A stretch of DNA of 64,000 nucleotides from Sutcliffiella horikoshii (GTDB taxonomy: Bacteria; Bacillota; Bacilli; Bacillales; Bacillaceae_I), in the NCBI RefSeq assembly GCF_002157855.1, contig NZ_CP020880.1, positions 3,534,001 to 3,598,000 on the forward strand, written 5' to 3'. The notes beneath the pieces were generated by a model. That model was not told the origin of the DNA and did no database searches. It was given only the letters and a program-made list of their open reading frames with translations. Made by a program: the position numbers and the translations under genes. Positions 8,824 through 16,558 of this stretch are shown here, piece by piece; position 1 is the stretch's first letter; every line of letters begins with the position of its first letter.

Positions 8824-8835
8824 CTTCTTTTTTTC
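8802..8835 (+). terminator. Terminator of the ABC/ECF cassette
   Basis: AAAGAAGCTA and TAGCTTCTTT form a stem followed by a T run. The 5' arm is inside the last codons of the ATPase gene. Confidence 0.85.
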
Positions 8836-8856
8836 TTTACATTCTGTTAAATGCCG

Positions 8857-8922
8857 CTGTTACACAAGTTTCACATATTCCCAATATCTTTGTAACAGTG
8901 TGGTATTGTATAATAATATTGG
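8857..8922 (+). promoter_or_regulatory. Nested inverted repeats and -10 region before the SEDS pair
   Basis: CTGTTACACAAG (8857-8868) is the inverse of CTTTGTAACAG (8888-8898), apart from one bulged base. A second pair, CCAATAT (8881-8887) and ATATTGG (8916-8922), interleaves with it and encloses TATAAT at 8909-8914. The arrangement looks like operator DNA over a promoter, but I cannot name the regulator. Confidence 0.4.
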
Positions 8923-8970
8923 GGAAATATTTTCTTTGTGAAACCAGCCTTTTTAAAGGAGTATTAGAGA

Positions 8971-10125
8971 ATGATAAATTTTTTCAAAAAACTTGATTGG
9001 TTACTGTTAACAGCTATCGTGTTGTTATGTATATACGGTTTAATTATGATTTACAGTGCCGGGATGTTGCTGGGCTATGAACTTCATGAGGACTACGCTT
9101 ATTTCTTTGATCGCCAGAAAACTTGGCTTTATTTAGGAATACCCGTTTTTATAGCTGCTATCATCACTCCTTATAAGCTATACGACAGATTGACTCCTCT
9201 ATTAGTCGCATTATCAATTCTCTCATTATTACTTGTATTAGTACCGTTTATCGGAAATGAAGTGAATGGCGCTAGAAGTTGGTTTCAATTAGGCAGTATC
9301 AGTGTGCAACCCGCTGAAATTGCAAAATTGGTCATGATCATCTATTTCGCAAGGGTCTATGCTAGAAAACAGCCTTACATCCATCAATTTGGAAAAGGAG
9401 TTGCCCCTCCTCTGGCTGTTCTTATATTGATATTATTTTTAATCATACTTCAGCCAGATGTTGGGACCGGCTCTATGATTACCATCGCCTGCGGAGCTAT
9501 CCTTATTTGTTCAGGAGCTAGATGGAAGCATATTCTATTACTTGGCTCTGTTGCAGCTTTAGCGATTTTTATTCTTGCAAAGACTGCCAGCTACCGTTGG
9601 GCAAGGATTACATCGTTTGTTGATCCTTTCGGAGATGCCTCAGATACAGGCTTTCAGCTCGTAGAATCGTTCATTGCCATTGGAAATGGCGGACTTTTGG
9701 GAAGAGGATTGGCGCAAGGAGTACATAAACTTGGCTATCTGCCAGAAGCACACACAGATTTTATCCTTGCCGTTATTTCGGAGGAACTTGGGATTTTCGG
9801 GATTCTGACACTGTTCTTACTTTACGGAATTGTACTAGTAAGAGGCGTTAGAGTCGGGGTTTCCCTAAAAGATCCATTTGGCAAATTACTTGCTTTCGGA
9901 ATCACTTTCCAAATCAGCAGTCAGGTGTTCATTAATGCTGGAGCAGTAAGTGGATTAGTTCCGATTACCGGTATCACACTTCCTTTCATCAGTTATGGAG
10001 GGTCTTCCCTGCTTATCACTATTTTTGCAGCAGGCATTCTAGTTCACCTATCGAAACATGCAACCATTGCGAGAGAAGCTAGAGAGGAGACAGAAACTAC
10101 ATGGGGACAGAAAGTAACAAGCTAG
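8971..10125 (+). CDS. SEDS-family glycosyltransferase (FtsW/RodA/SpoVE), first of two
   Basis: A 384-residue polytopic protein with the SEDS signature: about ten membrane segments, NGARSWFQLG, QPAEIAKLVMI, QPDVGTGSM and the catalytic-Asp region EAHTDFILAVISEELG, ending with PFISYGGSSL. SEDS proteins polymerise lipid II into glycan strands together with a class B penicillin-binding protein. RBS AAAGGAG precedes the ATG. The gene overlaps a second SEDS gene by 25 bases. No PBP gene is nearby, so whether it serves division, elongation or sporulation cannot be decided here. Confidence 0.9.
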   Translation: MINFFKKLDWLLLTAIVLLCIYGLIMIYSAGMLLGYELHEDYAYFFDRQKTWLYLGIPVFIAAIITPYKLYDRLTPLLVALSILSLLLVLVPFIGNEVNGARSWFQLGSISVQPAEIAKLVMIIYFARVYARKQPYIHQFGKGVAPPLAVLILILFLIILQPDVGTGSMITIACGAILICSGARWKHILLLGSVAALAIFILAKTASYRWARITSFVDPFGDASDTGFQLVESFIAIGNGGLLGRGLAQGVHKLGYLPEAHTDFILAVISEELGIFGILTLFLLYGIVLVRGVRVGVSLKDPFGKLLAFGITFQISSQVFINAGAVSGLVPITGITLPFISYGGSSLLITIFAAGILVHLSKHATIAREAREETETTWGQKVTS

Positions 10126-11267
10126 AGTATAGTCGGATCGATTATACTTTGTTATTTCTGCTGTTTTTACTATTTATTATCAGTTTAGTAGCTGTTTATA
10201 GTGCATCGGGTCAGTACTTCGTCAATGACCCGTATTATTTCGTGAAACGGCAGATTATTTGGTACATAATCGGGGTAGGAATTATGTTTTCCATCATGTT
10301 CTTTGACTACGAACTATTGGAAAACCTAGCCTTACCCTTTTATTTTTTAGGTCTTAGTCTTTTAGTTGCCGTTCATTTATTTGGGACTGTAAGAAATGGA
10401 TCACAACGTTGGATCAACCTCGGGGGTTTTATGTTACAACCTTCAGAGTTCATGAAGATATTCCTGCTAATTGTGCTTGCAGGAGTCATCTACAAATGGG
10501 CCAAAGAGAAACATGAATTGGATACGAAGACCCCTATCAGTGTCGTAGTGAAAATTATGATTTATTCTCTTCCACCTTTTGGTTTGATTCTTCTACAGCC
10601 TGACTTAGGAACAGCCCTAGTAATTGGAGCGATCATGGTAACCATGATATTCATAAGCGGGACTTCTTGGAGAATTCTTACGTTACTGGCAGGAACCATC
10701 ATCGCTGGGTTGGCGACACTGGTTTATTTGCATAACAATCATATTGAATTATTTTCAAAGTTTATCAAACCTCACCAGCTTGAACGGATTTACGGTTGGC
10801 TGAGTCGGGAGGAATATGCCTCCTCCTATGGTTTTCAGCTAACGGAAGCTTTGAAAGGAATAGGTTCCGGCCAAGTGTCCGGACGAGGTTTATTAGAGGG
10901 CGTTCAGTCACAGAGTGGCCGGATACCAGAGGTTCAGACAGACTTCATATTCGCCCTTATTGGAGAGGAATTCGGGTTTATTGGAGCAACTCTTGTAATT
11001 TCTATTTATTTCATCATGAGCTACCGTTTGATTATCATCGCCATAAGCTGTGATAACCCTTATGGCACCTACTTGGTGACAGGGGTCATCGGCCTGCTGG
11101 CATTTCAAATTTTCCAAAACATTGCCATGACCATCGGATTAATGCCAATTACCGGCCTTGCCCTACCGTTTATGAGTTACGGCGGAAGTGCCTTGTTAAC
11201 AAATATGATAGCCATGGGAATAGTCATGAGTGTCAAATACAGAACAAAAAGGTTTATGTTTAACTAA
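10101..11267 (+). CDS. SEDS-family glycosyltransferase (FtsW/RodA/SpoVE), second of two
   Basis: A 388-residue paralogue of the preceding gene with the same landmarks: NGSQRWINLGG, QPSEFMKIFLL, QPDLGTALV, the Asp-bearing VQTDFIFALIGEEFG and PFMSYGGSALL. Its start lies inside the upstream gene, with GAGGAG 11 bases before the ATG, so the two are co-translated. Tandem overlapping SEDS genes are unusual in the Bacillus genomes I know, where such paralogues are scattered. A terminator follows directly. Confidence 0.9.
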   Translation: MGTESNKLEYSRIDYTLLFLLFLLFIISLVAVYSASGQYFVNDPYYFVKRQIIWYIIGVGIMFSIMFFDYELLENLALPFYFLGLSLLVAVHLFGTVRNGSQRWINLGGFMLQPSEFMKIFLLIVLAGVIYKWAKEKHELDTKTPISVVVKIMIYSLPPFGLILLQPDLGTALVIGAIMVTMIFISGTSWRILTLLAGTIIAGLATLVYLHNNHIELFSKFIKPHQLERIYGWLSREEYASSYGFQLTEALKGIGSGQVSGRGLLEGVQSQSGRIPEVQTDFIFALIGEEFGFIGATLVISIYFIMSYRLIIIAISCDNPYGTYLVTGVIGLLAFQIFQNIAMTIGLMPITGLALPFMSYGGSALLTNMIAMGIVMSVKYRTKRFMFN

Positions 11268-11268
11268 T

Positions 11269-11305
11269 AAAAAACATCTCATCTTTCATTAGATGAGGTG
11301 TTTTT
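11269..11305. terminator. Bidirectional terminator after the SEDS pair
   Basis: AAACATCTCATCT pairs with AGATGAGGTGTTT, flanked by A and T runs. It can serve both the rightward SEDS pair and the leftward small gene that ends at 11304. Confidence 0.85.
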
Positions 11306-11546
11306 ACATTTCCCTGACCCATTGAACAAGCTTTAAAGATAAATGCGTTGCATCCTCTGAACTATTAAATGCAGACTGAAACTCCATCTCCAGCCTCCTC
11401 GTCAAACTCGTATTATTTTCCTCATAAGGAATAATAGTGGACCATTTAATAGAGGGAATAGCGACCAATGTCTGCTCCTCTTTTTTATTCTCATGTATAT
11501 ACACACTAACAGTATCCATTTCTAAGTTTGCTTTTCTTATCTTCAT
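11304..11546 (-). CDS. Small conserved-looking protein, YueH-like
   Basis: An 80-residue hydrophilic protein (MKIRKANLEMDTVSVYIHE...). A GGAGG ribosome site precedes the ATG and the gene ends in a shared terminator, which supports a real gene. It resembles the small YueH-type proteins of Bacillus, an impression from memory only. The function of that family is unknown. There are no membrane segments or cysteine clusters. Confidence 0.6.
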   Translation of the reverse strand: MKIRKANLEMDTVSVYIHENKKEEQTLVAIPSIKWSTIIPYEENNTSLTRRLEMEFQSAFNSSEDATHLSLKLVQWVREM

Positions 11547-11642
11547 AGGTAAACCTCCTCCTAATCTTATAGTTCATATTCTAACGAGACTTACATAAAT
11601 AATCAATTAACCGCTTCATTTGTTAACTTGAAAAAGAATGAT

Positions 11643-11685
11643 GTTGACAACTATTAAACTTTTAGATTATTATTTTATTGTCAAC
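11643..11685 (+). promoter_or_regulatory. bioY promoter with inverted repeat
   Basis: TTGACA (11644-11649) and TATTAT (11668-11673) make a sigma-A-like promoter with an 18-base spacer. GTTGACAA (11643-11650) and TTGTCAAC (11678-11685) are perfect inverted arms around it. The half-sites resemble BirA boxes (TTGTTAAC-like), but the 27-base gap is longer than usual, so BirA control is only a guess. Confidence 0.5.
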
Positions 11686-11710
11686 TACATACAACAAAGG
11701 GGTTTACATT

Positions 11711-12307
11711 ATGAAACGTTCACTTTCAACATTGGATATTACCTATGCTGCCATGTTTGTTGCCTTGATGGCAATTGGCGCCAACATCGTATCTTGGATG
11801 CCATTTCTTCAAGTTGGTGGTGTTCCACTATCCATGCAGCCATTTTTCTGTGTTTTAGCTGGAATTTTATTAGGCTCAAGACTTGGAGCCCTTTCCATGA
11901 TCGTGTATCTACTAGTAGGTATTGCAGGCGCACCGGTTTTTGCTCAGTTTAGTTCAGGGTTTGCAACAATTATTGGTCCGACCGGAGGATTTCTATTATC
12001 CTATGTGGTTGCCGCTTTTGCAGCTGGACTGATTGTAGAAAAGAAAGCTCAGCCGAAGCTTGGCACATTTATGTTTGCCTCTTTCATTGGCATCATTCTT
12101 ATCTATTTCATCGGAACCAATTATATGTTTGTAATTCTTAACTATGTTTTAGAAATAAGCACACCTTATATTGCGGCATGGACAACAATGGCTCTTTTCG
12201 CTTTAAAAGACGTTGTGTTTACAATTCTTTGCGCATTGCTTGCTGCTAGATTATACTTTGTCGTAAACAAAACAACCAAAGCACCTTACACACGTAAAGT
12301 CGCTTAA
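11711..12307 (+). CDS. bioY: Biotin transporter BioY
   Basis: A 198-residue, six-helix S-component of the biotin ECF transporter family. Landmarks include the N-terminal ITYAAMFVALMAIGANI, a Q-x-G-G-V-P-L-S-M-Q stretch and GPTGGFLLSY near residues 85-95. I place the start at ATG 11711, eight bases after AAAGGGG; an upstream in-frame ATG at 11678 lacks a ribosome site and overlaps the promoter arms. BioY binds biotin and can work with the general EcfA-T module. Position next to yuiF matches B. subtilis yuiG. Confidence 0.93.
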   Translation: MKRSLSTLDITYAAMFVALMAIGANIVSWMPFLQVGGVPLSMQPFFCVLAGILLGSRLGALSMIVYLLVGIAGAPVFAQFSSGFATIIGPTGGFLLSYVVAAFAAGLIVEKKAQPKLGTFMFASFIGIILIYFIGTNYMFVILNYVLEISTPYIAAWTTMALFALKDVVFTILCALLAARLYFVVNKTTKAPYTRKVA

Positions 12308-12313
12308 TAAGAC

Positions 12314-12342
12314 AAACCGGGCAAAGCCGCCCGGTTTTATTT
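12314..12342 (+). terminator. bioY terminator
   Basis: AAACCGGGC and GCCCGGTTTT form a GC-rich hairpin followed by T residues, seven bases after the bioY stop. Confidence 0.9.
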
Positions 12343-12372
12343 ATAGTAAAAACTTTAGTGATTAGTTATTCT

Positions 12373-12502
12373 CCGCTGTTACTTTCCGCAAATAGCTTCG
12401 CTTTCCGCGGGACGGCGCTTGAGCCTCCTCACTTCGTTGCGGGGTCTCAACCTACCGTTACTCCCCCGCTGGAGTCTTCGCTATTTGCTCCAATCCACAG
12501 CT
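12373..12502 (-). repeat. B-family repeat, copy 2 (module 1)
   Basis: The family sequence runs on the leftward strand (CCGCTGTTACTTTCCGCAAAT... at its plus-strand left edge). It pairs with the A copy at 12583-12709 through an 80-base spacer that is also conserved, forming module 1 between convergent bioY and yuiF. Confidence 0.85.
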
Positions 12503-12582
12503 AGAAATTACGTTGAAATTTTCTGTTTTCAGACAACTTGAAAAGGTGATTTTTCATTACCTTAGTTAATTGAAGTAACCCA

Positions 12583-12709
12583 GTTGATTGCAGTGAAAGG
12601 CGCGCAGACGCCCGCGGGAGGAAGGGACAGGTGAGACCCCGGAAGGCGCAGCCTGAGGAGGCTCACGGACCGCCCGCAGGCAAGCGAAGCGCCTGGAACG
12701 GAAATCAAC
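12583..12709 (+). repeat. A-family repeat, copy 1 (module 1)
   Basis: An imperfect palindrome from GTTGATTGCAGTG to AACGGAAATCAAC with the core GGTGAGACCCCG...GAGGAGGCTCACGG. The core is shared with the B family. It lies 29 bases outside the yuiF terminator. The open frames that cross it are by-products of its GC-rich stems. Confidence 0.88.
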
Positions 12710-12737
12710 CGTACTATATACTTTCTTATTCTTTGAC

Positions 12738-12776
12738 AAAAAGCCAGGCTGCAAAACGCGCAGCCTGGCTTTTTTG
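12738..12776. terminator. yuiF terminator
   Basis: AAAAGCCAGGCTGC and GCAGCCTGGCTTTTTT form a 13-bp stem, seven bases beyond the yuiF stop. A and T runs flank it, so it may work in both directions. Confidence 0.92.
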
Positions 12777-12782
12777 TGTGGT

Positions 12783-14114
12783 TTATAAGATTACCGCAGC
12801 AATACAGCCGAAAATAATTAGTGGGATATTGTAGTGTAGGAAAGTAGGTACACATGTATCCCAAATGTGATTATGCTGACCATCTGCATTCAAACCTGAA
12901 GTCGGTCCAAGCGTACTGTCAGAAGCAGGTGACCCAGCATCCCCTAGAGCAGCCGCCGTACCAACAATAGCGATGGTCGCCATCGCACTGAACCCAAGCT
13001 CCGCACATAACGGTACAAATATCGCCGCAATAATAGGAATGGTGGAAAAAGAAGACCCGATTCCCATTGTGATGAGTAGTCCGACTATCAACATGGCGAA
13101 TGCTGCAAGCAACTGATTAGATCCAATCCACTCTGCAGAAGAAGCAACCAATGTTTCAATATGACCAGTCTCTCTTAAGACGCTAGCAAACCCAGACGCT
13201 GCAATCATAACAAATCCGATAAATGCCATCATACGCATACCTGAAGTAAGGATAACATCAGTTTCATTGGATTTCATTACTCCGCCTGCATACAGGATGA
13301 TAATACCTACAAGTGAACCATAAATCATTCCTTGTACATTCAACACCTCGCTTAGGTAGACTTGCGTGGCAAGCGAGATAACCACAGCCACTAGAGCAAT
13401 GATGATAGATTTCTTTGTATATGTCTCTGTTTCTTGGTCTCCTATAGTTTTTTGTTCGTACGTTCTCGGCATTCTATAGCTGAAGAAAACCGCAATTAGT
13501 AGTCCCACTATCATTCCAGAAACCGGAATTACCATTGCAGTTGGGATAGAGGATAAGCTGATATCCAAACCGCTTTCTTTCATATTCGTTCTTAAAATGT
13601 CATGAAAAATCCCACCAAATCCTACAGGTAACAGAATGTATGGCGCCGTTAGACCGAATGTGATGATGGTCGCTGTCAGCCTTCTGTCAATATTCAGTTC
13701 ATTAAGTATCTTAAGTAATGGCGGAATTAAGATCGGAATGAACGCAATGTGAACAGGAACCACATTTTGTGACATGATTGAAACTGTTAAAAGGATAAGT
13801 AAAATAAGTACTTTGGACAATGCTTTTTTGCGTGTATCTTCTTTTGTTCCAACTAGCTTAATAGCACTTTCTACAAGTGCATCGGGAAGTCCTGTTTTGG
13901 AAAGTGCCACTGCAAAAGCACCCAAGAGGGCATAACTTAAGGCGACCGCCGCATTTCCTCCCAGACCTTCTGTAAAAGTATTGATCGTGGTTTCAACGCC
14001 TAAACCTCCAACCATTCCACCGATAAAAGCACCTGAAACCAGCGCAAGTACAACATTTATTCTAAGTAAACTTAAGGTAAGCATAACCAGTACGGCTATG
14101 AGAACTGCATTCAT
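12783..14114 (-). CDS. yuiF: Na+/H+ antiporter-like membrane transporter YuiF
   Basis: A 443-residue protein with 10-12 hydrophobic segments, of the Na+/H+ antiporter family (PF03553/PF13726 type) that includes B. subtilis YuiF. Motifs include GMVGGLGVETT near residue 35, a conserved GIGSSFSTIPIIAAIFVPL and GDAGSPASDSTLGPTSGLN near the C-terminus, where carboxylates probably bind ions or substrate. B. subtilis YuiF is annotated variously as antiporter or amino-acid transporter, so the substrate is open. It has its own terminator and lies next to bioY and pepA as in B. subtilis. Confidence 0.85.
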   Translation of the reverse strand: MNAVLIAVLVMLTLSLLRINVVLALVSGAFIGGMVGGLGVETTINTFTEGLGGNAAVALSYALLGAFAVALSKTGLPDALVESAIKLVGTKEDTRKKALSKVLILLILLTVSIMSQNVVPVHIAFIPILIPPLLKILNELNIDRRLTATIITFGLTAPYILLPVGFGGIFHDILRTNMKESGLDISLSSIPTAMVIPVSGMIVGLLIAVFFSYRMPRTYEQKTIGDQETETYTKKSIIIALVAVVISLATQVYLSEVLNVQGMIYGSLVGIIILYAGGVMKSNETDVILTSGMRMMAFIGFVMIAASGFASVLRETGHIETLVASSAEWIGSNQLLAAFAMLIVGLLITMGIGSSFSTIPIIAAIFVPLCAELGFSAMATIAIVGTAAALGDAGSPASDSTLGPTSGLNADGQHNHIWDTCVPTFLHYNIPLIIFGCIAAVIL

Positions 14115-14277
14115 AATAAAGACTTCCTTTCTTTCTGTATATCATGTTGTTTTACTTTAGTTAATTAAATCATTAGAGAATTAGAGTAAAAAAGCATAAA
14201 GATAAATTAACATAGATTTAGAACGACTGTCAACGGAAAAGTAAGGAAGAAGTTGCTTGGTTATGCTCCGCTGTTGA

Positions 14278-14397
14278 TTTCCGCAAATGGCTTCGCTTTC
14301 CTAGGGGCTGACGAGAGCCTCCTCGGCAAGCCTGCGGGGTCTCCACCTAGCGCTATCTCCCTCAGGAGTCTTCGCCTTTTGCTCCAATCAACAGCTA
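14278..14397 (-). repeat. B-family repeat, copy 3 (module 2)
   Basis: A leftward B copy (CCGCTGTTGATTTCCGCAAA... to CAACAGCTA) upstream of yuiF. Its partner A copy is split by the IS element. The region 14115-14277 between yuiF and this repeat is AT-rich, with no gene that I can support. Confidence 0.82.
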
Positions 14398-14485
14398 GAG
14401 ATTACGAGAACGAAACGTTAGTGCTTATTCAGTTAACTCAGGTAAAATACCTCTTCATAAACCCTTAGGTATATGATGTCATCAT

Positions 14486-14552
14486 GTTGATTGCAGTGGA
14501 AGGCGCGCAGACGCCCGCGGGAGGAAGGGACAGGTGAGACCCCGCAACGGAG
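14486..14552 (+). repeat. A-family repeat, copy 2, left half (split by IS)
   Basis: This half starts GTTGATTGCAGTGGAAGG and stops at CAACGGAG, where the IS begins. Joining it to the right half at 16425-16480 restores a complete A repeat. Confidence 0.88.
14545..14552. repeat. 8-bp target-site duplication, left copy
   Basis: CAACGGAG lies directly outside the left inverted repeat of the IS and matches 16417-16424 exactly. Confidence 0.85.
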
Positions 14553-14611
14553 GAGGCCACTGAAAAACTATAATTATTTTTGAATGAAAAACATTCAGAA
14601 ATGAGATTCAC

Positions 14612-14657
14612 AAAAAAAGGGGCAACTTTTTCTCCGAAAAGGATAAAAAGTTGCCCT
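14612..14657 (-). terminator. Transposase gene terminator
   Basis: GGGCAACTTTTT and AAAAAGTTGCCC form a 12-bp stem followed, on the leftward strand, by a long T run. It lies inside the left end of the IS. Confidence 0.88.
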
Positions 14658-14674
14658 ATAAACGTTGTACTTTA

Positions 14675-16129
14675 CTATTTTTCATTTATTAGTTTTAGTA
14701 TTCTCTTTAGGTTGACAGCGAATATCGCTGTGGCACCTTGTACCTCCATACCTAATAGACCCGCGGAGGAGGCTGTATCATACCCGTGTCTATGCTTTAG
14801 TTCACTGTTTTTCGCTTCAATCTTATATCTGGATTTCGCCTTTTCTTTAAAACCTTCGGTATTTTGAAATTCCTCCTGCTCTTTATGTTCTGTTGATTTT
14901 ATAGTAATAGAGTATGTTCTACTTTTTGCACCTTCTGTATAACAACCTTCTTTGAAAGGACAGACCTTACACTTTTCGATATCAAAGTAATAGGTTTCAC
15001 GTCGGTTTTTCGCCACATTTTTCTTGCCTTGTCGTCTTAACTTAAATGCCAGGTGTCCCGCCCTACATACATACATGCCTGCATCCTTATTAAACTCAAA
15101 TTCATCCTCTTTTGTACGAGTCCCTTGAATAACAGGATTTAATTTAGAGATGAGTGCTATATTATTCTCTTTTGTGTAGGAGATATTATTTTTTTCTGAG
15201 TAAGCGGTATCTCCAATGGCTGTATCAACTTCCATCCCAGCTTTTACGGTTTTCTCAATTAATTCAGGAAGGTATTTCCCATCACTTTTTTCACCTGTTG
15301 TAATAACTGCAGCTGTAATAATACGTTCTTCACTTATTGCGATATGAGTTTTAAATCCGAAAAAAGAGGAGTCAGCAGTTTTATGTCCCTTGCGAGCATC
15401 TGGATCATTGGAATAACTTATTTGTTCTGTGTAATCTTCCACAACTTCTTTCAGTATATTTAACTTCTCCCTAACTGCTGGTATAGAAGCAACTTGCGGG
15501 ATTTCATCTACCGTATCAATCACTTTACGGCAATAAGCTAATTCCTCTTCGACATCATTAGATGTCGTCTTCTGTGGTAACTTTGATTTTAACGATTCGT
15601 CTATCTGGTAAATAGCTCTTCTCACATTTTTTGATTTTTCTTGTAGAAATTCAGTCGCGGACTTTTGATTGTATCGAGCTTTTGAATGGGTGGCATCTAT
15701 TATTATGGTATTGGTTTTTATGATTCCTTTTTCTAATGCAATCTCAACTGTCTTCTCTATAAGCATATCTAATAATCCCACGTCTTTAAGACGGAGCTTT
15801 CGAAATTTCGTTAATGAACTTGAATCAATGACACGATCTTCTGGAGCCATCTCGAGAAAATACTTAAATGACATATCGTATTGGGATCGATCAACAACAT
15901 CAACATCTGACAAATCATAAATAGATTTTAACAACAAGTATTTGAACATACGAATAGGCGGGATAGCGTTACGACCATTATCCAAACAGTATTTTGTTTT
16001 TAGTTCATCAAGAATAAAAGAGAAATCTACTAGTTCATTTATTTGACGAAGCATATTATTTTTGGGGACTACGATATCATATATCGCTGAGAATGGGCTA
16101 AGGTTAAAGGACTCTTGATTAGAAATCAT
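14675..16129 (-). CDS. IS1182-family transposase
   Basis: A 484-residue DDE transposase that looks full length. The N-terminal DUF772-type domain (about residues 20-130) contains IPPIRMFKYLLLKSIYDLSD and SSLTKFRKLRL. The catalytic region has IIIDATHSKAR near residue 140 and AIGDTAYSEKNN near residue 315 with candidate Asp residues. A cysteine cluster follows (CKVCPFKEGCYTEGAK), and the C-terminus has SELKHRHGYDTASSAGLLGM carrying the late Glu. It cuts and joins the IS ends. It lies within exact inverted repeats, with a terminator after it and a hairpin before it. Confidence 0.92.
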   Translation of the reverse strand: MISNQESFNLSPFSAIYDIVVPKNNMLRQINELVDFSFILDELKTKYCLDNGRNAIPPIRMFKYLLLKSIYDLSDVDVVDRSQYDMSFKYFLEMAPEDRVIDSSSLTKFRKLRLKDVGLLDMLIEKTVEIALEKGIIKTNTIIIDATHSKARYNQKSATEFLQEKSKNVRRAIYQIDESLKSKLPQKTTSNDVEEELAYCRKVIDTVDEIPQVASIPAVREKLNILKEVVEDYTEQISYSNDPDARKGHKTADSSFFGFKTHIAISEERIITAAVITTGEKSDGKYLPELIEKTVKAGMEVDTAIGDTAYSEKNNISYTKENNIALISKLNPVIQGTRTKEDEFEFNKDAGMYVCRAGHLAFKLRRQGKKNVAKNRRETYYFDIEKCKVCPFKEGCYTEGAKSRTYSITIKSTEHKEQEEFQNTEGFKEKAKSRYKIEAKNSELKHRHGYDTASSAGLLGMEVQGATAIFAVNLKRILKLINEK

Positions 16130-16174
16130 TTGGATACCACCTAAAACTTTTTATAAAAATATTATAAAACAAAA

Positions 16175-16212
16175 AAGCAGAAGAAAGTTGTAATTTAAAC
16201 ATTCTTCTGCTT
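16175..16212 (-). terminator. Hairpin between IS right end and transposase start
   Basis: AAGCAGAAGAA pairs with TTCTTCTGCTT around a 16-base loop. Read leftward, a T-rich tract follows. It points toward the transposase and would stop transcripts entering from outside, a known way for IS elements to limit their own expression. Confidence 0.65.
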
Positions 16213-16247
16213 AATTAAGTACGAATTGTACATTCAATTTTTATCTT

Positions 16248-16373
16248 TTGAATGGAGCAAATGGCGTAGACTCCAGCGGGGGAAGAAGCGACATTGTTGA
16301 GACCCCGCAACGAAGTGAGAAGGCTCAAGGTCGCCCCGCGGAAAGCGAAGCCATTTGCGGAAATCAAAAGCGG
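16248..16373 (+). repeat. B-family repeat, copy 4 (inside the IS)
   Basis: A diverged B copy (GAATGGAGCAAATGGCGTAGACTCC ... GCCATTTGCGGAAATCAAAAGCGG), shown by its core TTGAGACCCCGCAACGAAGTGAGAAGGCTCAAG. It lies between the transposase start and the right IS end. It was either carried in by the IS or inserted later. Confidence 0.8.
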
Positions 16374-16416
16374 TGTCTTAACAATATCTAAAATTAAGAA
16401 CTTTTTCAGTGGCCTC

Positions 16417-16480
16417 CAACGGAGTGAGGAGGCTCACGGACCGCCCGCAGGCAAGCGAAGCGCCTGGAACGGAAATCAAC
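16417..16480 (+). repeat. A-family repeat, copy 2, right half with target-site duplication
   Basis: CAACGGAG (16417-16424, the duplicated target) followed by TGAGGAGGCTCACGG and the rest of the A sequence up to GGAAATCAAC. It is the continuation of 14486-14552. Confidence 0.88.
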
Positions 16481-16502
16481 TGGATTTTATACTTTTAATC
16501 CA

Positions 16503-16537
16503 TAAAAAAATACGCATCCTAAAGTAGGATGCGCATT
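16503..16537 (-). terminator. pepA terminator
   Basis: ATGCGCATCCTA/TAGGATGCGTAT stem with a three-base loop and a leftward T run, 22 bases past the pepA stop. Confidence 0.9.
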
Positions 16538-16558
16538 AAATATACTCTGTATAAACGA

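Larger units (their letters stand above)
14553..16416. mobile_element. IS1182-like insertion sequence, 1864 bp
   Basis: Perfect 15-bp terminal inverted repeats, GAGGCCACTGAAAAA (14553-14567) and its complement (16402-16416), bound a segment with one transposase gene. The 8-bp direct repeat CAACGGAG flanks it. Excision would restore an intact A repeat, so this is a clear insertion. Besides the transposase it holds a terminator after the gene (14612-14657), a terminator-like hairpin before it (16175-16212) and a B repeat (16248-16373). Complete ends and an intact gene suggest a fairly recent insertion. Confidence 0.92.

Noticed and set aside
12562-12864. Open frames across the A repeat at module 1, on both strands
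   Set aside because: They arise from the GC-rich palindrome and recur at the other A copies with the same peptide-like strings. They lack ribosome sites and run into the yuiF terminator.
14253-14468. 71-codon frame over the B repeat of module 2
   Set aside because: It consists mostly of repeat sequence, has no ribosome site and no family resemblance.
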